Source: Phycisphaerales bacterium
GTDB lineage: Bacteria > Planctomycetota > Phycisphaerae > Tepidisphaerales > Tepidisphaeraceae
DNA: 12,271 nucleotides
Reading direction: 5' to 3'
Assembly: GCA_003153655.1 (NCBI GenBank)
Contig: PMAK01000093.1
Span: 1 to 12,271, forward strand
How positions within the stretch are numbered: the first letter of the stretch is position 1; every line of letters starts with the position of its first letter. Below are positions 1 through 5,334 of this stretch, in pieces. The notes beneath the pieces were generated by a model, which saw only the letters and a program-made list of their open reading frames with translations, was not told the origin of the DNA and searched no databases. The position numbers were made by a program, and so were the translations under genes.

Positions 1-1521
1 GCGCAGCTCATCCACGATCTGAAAAACAGCAACCGCGAGGCGCGCATCAGCGTGAAGCTGGTCAGCGAAGTGGGCGTCGGCACCGTCGCGGCCGGCGTCG
101 CCAAGGCGAAGGCCGATCACATCCTGATCAGCGGCGACAGCGGCGGAACGGGCGCGTCTCCGCTAACGAGCATCAAATATGCCGGCATTCCGTGGGAGAT
201 GGGCGTTGCCGAAACGCAGCAGACGCTGGTGCTGAACAATCTGCGCGGGCGGATCATTTTGCAGACGGATGGACAGTTCAAGACCGGCCGCGATGTGGTC
301 ATCGGCGCACTGCTCGGCGCGGAAGAATTTGGATTCAGCACCGGGCCGCTTATCGCATCCGGTTGCATCATGATGCGGGTTTGCCATCTCAATACGTGTC
401 CGGTCGGCATTGCCACGCAGGACCCGGAGCTTCGCCGGAAATTCAGCGGCAAGCCGGAGCATGTCATTAACTTCATGTTCTTCATCGCCGAGGAAGTTCG
501 GCAATTCATGGCGCAGATGGGATTCCGCAAATTCGACGACATGGTCGGGCAAAGCCAGATGCTTGAATTCGCTGATCTCAGCAGTCATTGGAAAGCCAAG
601 ACGCTCGATCTATCTGTGATTTTGCACAAGCCGACGGTTGGCCCGAACGTCGCGATTCGCAACGTGGAAAAACAGGATCACGGGCTTGAGGCCGCGCTAG
701 ATAATCAGTTATTGAAGCTCGCCGCTCCGGCTCTGGAGCGCGGCGAAAAGGTGCGGGCGGAATTGCCGATCATCAACGTCAATCGCACGGTCGGCGCGAT
801 CCTCTCAAGCGAAATTGCCAAAAAGCATGGCCACGCCGGTTTGCCGGATGGCACGATCCATTTCAAATTGAATGGCTCAGCCGGGCAGAGCTTTGGCGGA
901 TTCCTGGCACGCGGCGTGACGCTGGAATTGGAAGGCGATGCCAACGATTATTGCGGCAAGGGACTCTCCGGCGGGCGCGTGATCGTTTACCCCGACAAAC
1001 ATTCATCGTTCAAGGCGGAAGAAAATATCATCGCGGGCAACGTCATCGGATACGGCGCAATCGCTGGGGAAATCTATCTCCGCGGCGTGGTGGGCGAGCG
1101 ATTCTGTGTCCGCAATAGCGGCGCTGAAGCCGTCGTCGAAGGTGTCGGCGATCATGGCTGCGAATACATGACCGGCGGACGCGTCGTGGTCATCGGCCCG
1201 ACCGGCCGCAATTTCGCCGCGGGAATGTCCGGCGGAATCGCTTACGTCTATGACAGATCGGGCCAATTCAAAGACCTTTGCAACCCGGAGATGGTTGAAC
1301 TCGAGTCGCCTGACCGGGCCGAGGACACCAAGACGATCCGGCGGCTATTGGAGAATCACCTGAAATACACCGGCAGCATGGTGGCCAAGGCGATCCTGGA
1401 TGACTTCGAGCAGGAAATAAAGTGGTTCGTGAAGGTCATGCCGACGGATTATCGCCGGGTGCTGGAACATCGGGTGGAAGCAGAGGAACGGGCGCGGCAA
1501 TTGTCGCAGCGGCAGACCTGA
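1..1521 (+). CDS. gltB: Glutamate synthase large subunit, C-terminal part (5' end outside window)
   Basis: This is the last 506 residues of the large (alpha) subunit of glutamate synthase. The enzyme converts glutamine plus 2-oxoglutarate to two glutamates in the cytoplasm. The frame is open from base 1, so the gene continues upstream. Residues 1-170 of the visible part are the end of the FMN-binding barrel, with the conserved [11 protein letters not shown] stretch. They include the three cysteines of the 3Fe-4S cluster at window residues 122, 128 and 133 in [15 protein letters not shown]. From about residue 250 onward is the glycine-rich GXGXG beta-helix domain that spaces the active sites ([45 protein letters not shown]). 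The amidotransferase domain is not in view. The stop codon lies at the edge of the left inverted repeat of the inserted unit, and the partner gene gltD follows only after that unit. The family call is certain. Confidence 0.97.
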   Translation, partial: AQLIHDLKNSNREARISVKLVSEVGVGTVAAGVAKAKADHILISGDSGGTGASPLTSIKYAGIPWEMGVAETQQTLVLNNLRGRIILQTDGQFKTGRDVVIGALLGAEEFGFSTGPLIASGCIMMRVCHLNTCPVGIATQDPELRRKFSGKPEHVINFMFFIAEEVRQFMAQMGFRKFDDMVGQSQMLEFADLSSHWKAKTLDLSVILHKPTVGPNVAIRNVEKQDHGLEAALDNQLLKLAAPALERGEKVRAELPIINVNRTVGAILSSEIAKKHGHAGLPDGTIHFKLNGSAGQSFGGFLARGVTLELEGDANDYCGKGLSGGRVIVYPDKHSSFKAEENIIAGNVIGYGAIAGEIYLRGVVGERFCVRNSGAEAVVEGVGDHGCEYMTGGRVVVIGPTGRNFAAGMSGGIAYVYDRSGQFKDLCNPEMVELESPDRAEDTKTIRRLLENHLKYTGSMVAKAILDDFEQEIKWFVKVMPTDYRRVLEHRVEAEERARQLSQRQT

Positions 1522-1522
1522 A

Positions 1523-1566
1523 AAATGCATCTTTGCCACAGATGAAAATCAGATGCACACAGATGA
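1523..1566 (+). repeat. Left inverted-repeat arm of the GxxExxY unit
   Basis: This 44-nt arm pairs with 1935-1978. Positions 1546-1566 are a perfect 21-nt match to the other arm, and 1532-1543 a perfect 12-nt match. The arm contains three CAGATG hexamers, at 1539, 1550 and 1560. It contains the start codon and first codons of the GxxExxY gene and begins directly after the gltB stop codon. Confidence 0.9.
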
Positions 1567-1933
1567 GGAAATGCTGAATCAGGTTACCGAGCGGATCATC
1601 GGATGTGCGTTTAAGGTTGCGAATGTGCTGGGCTGCGGATTTGTGGAAAAAGTTTACGAAAATGCCATGGTTCACGAATTGCGAAAATCCGGCCTGTCAG
1701 TACAGCAGCAAAAGTCTGTCACAGTTACTTACGACGGAATAATCGTCGGCGAATATTTGGCGGATTTGTTGGTTGAAGAAAAAGTCCTGGTTGAATTGAA
1801 GTCGGTTCGCGCATTGGAGGATGCTCATACTGCCCAGTGTTTGAACTACCTCGCGGCAACGGGTTTCCCAATTTGTCTGTTAATAAATTTTGGAAAGCGA
1901 GTCGAGGTCAAGCGATTCAAAGGCCAAAGCTAA
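1553..1933 (+). CDS. GxxExxY family protein (PD-(D/E)XK nuclease fold)
   Basis: This 126-residue protein belongs to the GxxExxY family, whose cellular role is not known. The naming motif is present as G29-F-V-E32-K-V-Y35. The rest matches a compact PD-(D/E)XK nuclease-like core: D71 in LADLLVEEK, E81-x-K83 in VLVELKS, and a following Q95-x3-Y99 like that of RecB-type nucleases. All expected catalytic positions are therefore intact. The chosen ATG at 1553 lies inside the left inverted repeat and has no good ribosome-binding site. The internal ATG at 1571 is preceded directly by GAGGAA, which is too close to be ideal. The stop codon is 1 nt before the right arm. The gene is AT-richer than gltB and gltD, which suggests separate ancestry. 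Nuclease activity is inferred from the fold only. Confidence 0.88.
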   Translation: MHTDEEMLNQVTERIIGCAFKVANVLGCGFVEKVYENAMVHELRKSGLSVQQQKSVTVTYDGIIVGEYLADLLVEEKVLVELKSVRALEDAHTAQCLNYLAATGFPICLLINFGKRVEVKRFKGQS

Positions 1934-1934
1934 T

Positions 1935-1978
1935 TCATCTGTGTGCATCTGATTTATATCTGTGGCAAAAATGTATTT
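1935..1978 (-). repeat. Right inverted-repeat arm of the GxxExxY unit
   Basis: This is the inverted copy of 1523-1566, beginning 1 nt after the GxxExxY stop codon. It carries the same three phased hexamers; the outermost reads CAGATA instead of CAGATG. The four mismatches to the left arm lie in its outer half. The outer edge abuts the CAGGA that serves as ribosome-binding site for gltD. Confidence 0.9.
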
Positions 1979-1991
1979 CAGGAATTTATAA

Positions 1992-3491
1992 ATGGGCAAG
2001 CCGACAGGATTCAAGGAGATCAATCGCGAGACGCCGTCACGGCGCGCGGTGCGGCTGCGCCTGTTGGATTGGGATGAGGTTTACAACAGCCTTCCCGACG
2101 ACAAGCTTCGCAAGCAGGGCGCGCGATGCATGGACTGCGGCGTGCCATTCTGCAACGGCGGGAATGGCTGCCCGCTCGGCAATATCATTCCCGAATGGAA
2201 CGATCTGGTCTATCGCAATCACTGGCGCGAAGCGCTGGATATGCTCTCCAAGACCAATAATTTTCCGGAGTTCACCGGCCGCGTCTGTCCTGCCCCGTGC
2301 GAGGAAGCGTGCGTGCTGGGGATCAACAATAAGCCGGTGACGATCAAGAATATTGAATTGAGCATCGTCGAGCATGGCTTTGAGCAGGGATGGATCAAGC
2401 CCGAGCCTCCGGAAAAACGGAGCGGGAAAAAGGTGGCGGTGGTTGGGTCCGGGCCTGCGGGGCTGGCGTGCGCGGCTCAGCTCAATAAGGCTGGGCATGC
2501 CGTCACCGTCTTCGAGCGAGCTGACCGCATTGGCGGCTTGCTCATGTATGGCATTCCGGGTTTCAAGCTCGAAAAGCGATTCGTCGATCGGCGCGTGAAG
2601 CTCCTGGAGGCTGAGGGAATCAAGTTCGTCACGAACGCCAACGTCGGGCAGAACATTAAGGTGGCCGATCTGCAGCGCGACTTCGACGCGATCGTGCTAT
2701 GCGGCGGCAGCACCAAGGCGCGGGACATTGACGTGCCGGGCCGCGATCTGAGCGGCATTCATCTCGCGATGGATTATCTGCCGCTCCAGAATAAGAAGAA
2801 TCTCGGCGACCAGATCAGCGATGCAGAAATGATCGATGCGAAGGGGAAGCACGTCATCATCCTCGGCGGCGGCGACACCGGCGCGGATTGCCTCGGCACG
2901 GCTCTTCGCCAGGGCTGCAAATCGGTCAAGCAATTCGAGCTGCTCCCGCGGCCGGCGGACCATCGTTCGCCCGAAGCGGTGATGGAAGGCAAGGTAAAAC
3001 CCTGGCCTGAATGGCCGATGATCTTCCGCACCAGCAGCGCACACGAAGAGGCGAACGAACTGGCCGGCGGAGAGATCCGCGATTTTTCGATCAATACCAA
3101 AGCCTTCAGCGGCGAGAACGGTGTCGTCAAAAAACTACTTGGCGTCCGGCTGGAATGGTCGAAGGACCACAGCGGCCGACCGACGATGAAGCCGATCCCG
3201 GCCAGTGAATTCGAACTCGATTGCGATCTCTGTCTGCTGGCGCTCGGCTTCGTTCATCCCGAACACGAGGGCCCGCTCGGCCAACTGGGATTAAAGCTCG
3301 ACCCCCGCGGGAACGTGCATTGCGATGAGAATTATGCGACGAGCGTGGAGGGCGTCTTCGCCGCCGGCGACGTGCGGCGGGGGCAGAGTCTGATTGTGTG
3401 GGCGATCAGTGAAGGCCGGCAGGCGGCTCGGGGCGTGGATGCGTTTTTGATGGGGTACAGCGATCTTGGGCCGGTGATTAAGCTGTTTTGA
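1992..3491 (+). CDS. gltD: Glutamate synthase small subunit
   Basis: This 499-residue beta subunit of glutamate synthase takes electrons from NAD(P)H through FAD and passes them by iron-sulfur clusters to the large subunit. The N-terminal Fe-S region has cysteines at 46, 49, 54 and 60 (CMDCGVPFC...C) and at 99, 103 and 107 (CPAPCEEAC). The FAD dinucleotide-binding motif GSGPAG is at 152-157. The second Rossmann motif, for NADPH, is GGGDTG at 292-297. The C-terminal FAD-contacting motif [13 protein letters not shown] is at about 454-466. Length and motif order are normal for the family. The ATG is preceded by AGGA at 1980-1983, 8 nt away, just outside the right inverted repeat, so translation should survive the insertion upstream. 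Transcription probably still depends on read-through from gltB across about 470 nt, or on a promoter inside the cassette. Confidence 0.97.
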   Translation: MGKPTGFKEINRETPSRRAVRLRLLDWDEVYNSLPDDKLRKQGARCMDCGVPFCNGGNGCPLGNIIPEWNDLVYRNHWREALDMLSKTNNFPEFTGRVCPAPCEEACVLGINNKPVTIKNIELSIVEHGFEQGWIKPEPPEKRSGKKVAVVGSGPAGLACAAQLNKAGHAVTVFERADRIGGLLMYGIPGFKLEKRFVDRRVKLLEAEGIKFVTNANVGQNIKVADLQRDFDAIVLCGGSTKARDIDVPGRDLSGIHLAMDYLPLQNKKNLGDQISDAEMIDAKGKHVIILGGGDTGADCLGTALRQGCKSVKQFELLPRPADHRSPEAVMEGKVKPWPEWPMIFRTSSAHEEANELAGGEIRDFSINTKAFSGENGVVKKLLGVRLEWSKDHSGRPTMKPIPASEFELDCDLCLLALGFVHPEHEGPLGQLGLKLDPRGNVHCDENYATSVEGVFAAGDVRRGQSLIVWAISEGRQAARGVDAFLMGYSDLGPVIKLF

Positions 3492-3524
3492 CTGTACAGA
3501 ACTGGACACTTCTGAACAGTTTTT
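3491..3524 (+). terminator. Rho-independent terminator of gltD
   Basis: An 11-bp stem with a single A-A mismatch is formed by 3491-3501 and 3510-3520, with an 8-nt loop (3502-3509). It runs straight into five T residues (3520-3524). The stem begins at the last base of the gltD stop codon. No T run follows in the opposite direction, so it appears to terminate only the gltBD transcript and not the convergent CHRD gene. Confidence 0.8.
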
Positions 3525-3643
3525 GATGTTTTGAATAGTATTCACTAACTTTTTGTTTCCGCACAGCTCATTTATTGTTCGAAGGTAATGGTCGTACAAA
3601 CTTCGTGGACGACTAAATAGCAACGAGACTTGCAGTCCGGTTT

Positions 3644-4171
3644 CTACGCCACCGTCCGGCGTCGGCGCATCGCCAGCAATCCCATGCCGGCAAGAATGGC
3701 CAGTGAACCCGGTTCCGGGACAGCGAGGATCTGGCCGCGGATTTCGCCGGAGGGGAAGACCGAATCGCTGATATTCAAATACGTGTTGCCGTTAATCACG
3801 TCCGTGATCTGGCCGGCCGTGAGCGCGCCGACGGAGCCGCTAAACGTTCCTGACGTGTTGCCCGGCGTATCGAGGGTGAAGGTAAACAGAGTTGGGCCGT
3901 TGCCGCCGACAGCCGCATCCTGAAGCCGGACGACGGTGGCGCCGGCGAGCAGGTCAGCATAAATCCCTGTGCCGGCGTTGATCGACACAAAGCCGGTCCC
4001 GGCATTCAGCGTGAGGTCGGCCGATCCAAACCCCGGCGTGTTATGCGGCGGCACTTCCTGGAATGGGTCCAGATTGGCGTCGAGCTGATAACTTTGAGCC
4101 GACGCCCGAATTGCGACAAATAGACCTGCAAACGCGACAATTCCCAATCTCATCAGAAGCGTGTGCCGCAT
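3644..4171 (-). CDS. CHRD-domain protein with PEP-CTERM sorting tail
   Basis: This 175-residue exported protein starts at the ATG at 4171, preceded by AGGGAGA with a 7-nt gap; the longer open frame upstream has no such site. Residues 1-25 form a signal peptide with an ASA|Q cleavage site. Residues about 28-149 match the CHRD domain: QEVPP near 38-42, the glycine-rich repeats, and SGEIRGQI at 141-148. Residues 151-175 are a PEP-CTERM tail: VPEP, a short hydrophobic helix (155-168) and RRRR. Such tails are processed by an exosortase, and the protein is expected at the cell surface or in extracellular matrix. The HIH and VHT histidine motifs usual in CHRD domains are replaced here by VVR (80-82) and ISD (134-136). 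The exosortase gene is not in the window. Confidence 0.88.
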   Translation of the reverse strand: MRHTLLMRLGIVAFAGLFVAIRASAQSYQLDANLDPFQEVPPHNTPGFGSADLTLNAGTGFVSINAGTGIYADLLAGATVVRLQDAAVGGNGPTLFTFTLDTPGNTSGTFSGSVGALTAGQITDVINGNTYLNISDSVFPSGEIRGQILAVPEPGSLAILAGMGLLAMRRRRTVA

Positions 4172-4251
4172 GGTGCATTCTCCCTGTTGAACTTGGAAAT
4201 TCTCCGGAAAAGATGGGTGGCCGGAGGGAATGGACGTTTTCTCCAAGCAAA

Positions 4252-4280
4252 ACTTTACTAAGGTGGTCGCCGGGCGTCAA
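4252..4280 (-). promoter_or_regulatory. Candidate sigma-70 promoter of the CHRD/PEP-CTERM gene
   Basis: Read on the minus strand, TTGACG (4275-4280) and TAAAGT (4252-4257) are separated by 17 nt. This gives a start near 4245 and a leader of about 75 nt. The -35 is 5 of 6 and the -10 is 4 of 6 against consensus. Confidence 0.45.
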
Positions 4281-4317
4281 ACAAAATATCGGTAAAAGAA
4301 GGTTAAAATGAGGTTAA
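4279..4317 (-). promoter_or_regulatory. Four 11-bp-phased direct repeats, possible response-regulator site
   Basis: On the minus strand, hexamers TTAACC (4312-4317), TTAACC (4301-4306), TTACCG (4290-4295) and TTGTTT (4279-4284) follow each other with exactly 5 nt between them. The last overlaps the -35 box of the predicted CHRD promoter. This layout resembles sites of OmpR/PhoB-family regulators, of which TTAACA-N5-TTAACA for PhoP is the best-known case. Which regulator binds, if any, is inference. Confidence 0.4.
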
Positions 4318-4558
4318 CATCGGGAAGAGATGAAGTAATGGATACATCGCCTGTCAATTGCAATCGAAGTGATCGGCGCGAACCCGCGCGGCGAACTTTC
4401 TCTTATCAGCCGGCGCGCCTGGCATGAGCATGTATTTCGCCGTCAATTTTGACGCCCTTATATCTCAGTTGTGATTGCAAATTACGGATAGCGGCGACCA
4501 TTGAGCGGCTCGGCCGCATTTTGCTGTTGTTTCCGCGTTATCGCAGGAAAAGCTTCGG
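4318..4558. other. Gene-free stretch between CHRD gene and small-gene pair
   Basis: With the CHRD leader, the gene-free gap is 4172-4558. I see no convincing coding frame with a start signal in it. The visible structure is a perfect 14-nt palindrome at 4441-4454 (CGTCAATTTTGACG) and a short GC hairpin at 4505-4517 (GCGGC-TCG-GCCGC). Neither has a T run in a useful direction. No tRNA-like fold was recognised. Confidence 0.5.
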
Positions 4559-4840
4559 TTAAGCAGAGACAGCTTGCAGCACGCTCTTCCGCGCCGATGG
4601 CGGCACTTCGATGGGTACAAACCAATTGGCGAGGTACAGGTAATCCTCGTTCTCTTCGTCGATTACTCGGATTCGTTCGGGGGGATCGGTTGGCAGGGGC
4701 TTGATGACACGGTAGGCCTTGCCGCGCTCGAGCGATGCCGCATTACCGCTGTTACGCACGCAGATCGCCAGATAAGGATACTTGGGTGTCGAGCTACGGG
4801 AGGCGTTTTTTGATTTTCCAGTTGTGTCTGCCGACGCCAT
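4559..4840 (-). CDS. Small conserved protein of unknown function (distal gene of pair)
   Basis: The product has 93 residues from the ATG at 4840. The frame is open to an earlier ATG at 4882 (107 residues), but that would deepen the overlap with the upstream gene to 89 nt; neither start has a good ribosome-binding site. After a Ser/Lys-rich N-terminus comes a compact domain, YLAICVRNSGNAASLERGK-YRVI...RIRVIDEENEDYLYLANWFVPI. It resembles small 'CIDN-x-ASLE...RVIDESGEDYLYPA' proteins that I recall from planctomycetes and cyanobacteria and whose function I do not know. There is no signal peptide or membrane segment, and the fold looks like an all-beta SH3-like domain (inference). The gene is transcribed after, and overlaps, the 80-residue gene, so the two are probably translationally coupled. 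Confidence 0.65.
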   Translation of the reverse strand: MASADTTGKSKNASRSSTPKYPYLAICVRNSGNAASLERGKAYRVIKPLPTDPPERIRVIDEENEDYLYLANWFVPIEVPPSARKSVLQAVSA

Positions 4841-5036
4841 GTGCTTCGAACCAGTGGATTTCCGCTTCATAGATATCACCATTGTATTCGCGAATCAGAA
4901 CGATGCCCTTCATTTTTTTCCAGCGGGCACCGCCATGTTCGCGGCGGAGTCGACGTTGGATTTTTACGCCGCGACCGGCTGCGATGATTTGGATATTCCT
5001 GATTTCGCCGAGGATTTCAAAATCATCCGGATTCAA
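4794..5036 (-). CDS. Small conserved basic protein of unknown function (proximal gene of pair)
   Basis: The product is 80 residues, strongly basic in the middle. Recognisable blocks are DDFEILG near the N-terminus, IAAGRGVK, RLRREHGGARWKKMKG and AEIHWFEAHGVGR, then KIKKRL. I recall a family with the pattern 'RWRKxKG...AELHWYEAHGIGR...KIKR' that often occurs beside small partner genes; I cannot name a function. No ATG is available: the frame is open only from a TTG at 5036, two codons after a stop, and keeping the DDFEILG block requires that TTG. No clear ribosome-binding site precedes it. It overlaps the following small gene by 47 nt or more. A toxin-antitoxin-like pair is possible but nothing in the sequence proves it. 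Confidence 0.68.
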   Translation of the reverse strand: MNPDDFEILGEIRNIQIIAAGRGVKIQRRLRREHGGARWKKMKGIVLIREYNGDIYEAEIHWFEAHGVGRHNWKIKKRLP

Positions 5037-5111
5037 CTGTTATGTCATGGTAACACATGTACTTCAATACGGCTCGTGTGCGGCCAATTCCGGCTTGAAT
5101 CCCCACAACCT

Positions 5112-5140
5112 GTGACATTCCCACCCCCGCAGGCTACAAT
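5112..5140 (+). promoter_or_regulatory. Candidate sigma-70 promoter of the oxidoreductase gene
   Basis: GTGACA (5112-5117) and TACAAT (5135-5140) are separated by exactly 17 nt, each 5 of 6 to consensus. Transcription would start near 5147 and give a leader of about 188 nt that contains the paired hairpins at 5264-5312. It is divergent from the small-gene pair on the other strand. Confidence 0.5.
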
Positions 5141-5263
5141 TTCAACTTGGTTAGCCCGTACGTCCGATAAAGGATCGTGGGCTATTCCCGGCCTCGTCCG
5201 GCCTTAAACATCCCGGCGAGGCGTAGAGTCTTTTACTTTGCGGTGCATCAACGGCGTCTCCTG

Positions 5264-5312
5264 TCCCGATTTTAATCGGGATAAGCCATGCCGCTTCCGA
5301 TTAAAATCGGAA
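5264..5312 (+). repeat. Twin hairpins in the oxidoreductase leader
   Basis: Two 18-nt inverted repeats lie 13 nt apart. The first, 5264-5281, is TCCCGATT-TT-AATCGGGA; the second, 5295-5312, is TTCCGATT-AA-AATCGGAA. Each has an 8-bp stem with a 2-nt centre. The two units are also reverse complements of each other at 16 of 18 positions, so a single long stem over the 13-nt spacer is an alternative fold. They end 22 nt before the start codon. They could be a leader RNA switch, a protein-binding site or a dispersed palindromic repeat. Confidence 0.75.
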
Positions 5313-5334
5313 CCCGCGAAAGGCAGACTGAATC

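Larger units (their letters stand above)
1523..1978. mobile_element. Putative inverted-repeat-bounded cassette carrying one GxxExxY gene
   Basis: Two 44-nt arms, 1523-1566 and 1935-1978, are inverted repeats of each other (40 of 44 positions pair when read position i against 3501-i). They enclose exactly one gene and nothing else. The unit separates gltB from gltD, which are normally adjacent. A hand count over 1561-1920 gives about 46% G+C, against about 65% in a sample of gltD (2041-2100), so the cassette differs in base composition from its host operon. No transposase and no obvious target-site duplication are seen. The arms could therefore be ends recognised by a partner in trans, by the nuclease-like product itself, or by a repeat-propagation process. 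A palindromic CCTGA/TCAGG just outside the arms (1517-1521 and 1978-1982) may extend the repeat after a 2-nt gap. That the unit moves is an inference; the repeat structure is directly visible. Confidence 0.55.

Noticed and set aside
1837..2340. A plus-strand open frame bridging the GxxExxY gene and gltD
   Set aside because: It runs through the right inverted repeat and out of frame with two well-supported genes. It is a shadow.
3588..3616. Hairpin as terminator of the CHRD gene
   Set aside because: The stem has mismatches and no T run follows it in the direction of the CHRD transcript.
4505..4517. GC-rich hairpin as terminator of the small-gene pair
   Set aside because: The stem is only 5 bp, and on the minus strand it is not followed by a T run.
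5025..5065. Promoter TTGAAG-17-CATAAC for the small-gene pair
   Set aside because: The -10 would end 2 nt before the TTG start codon, placing the transcript start inside the coding sequence. A leaderless TTG start is unlikely.
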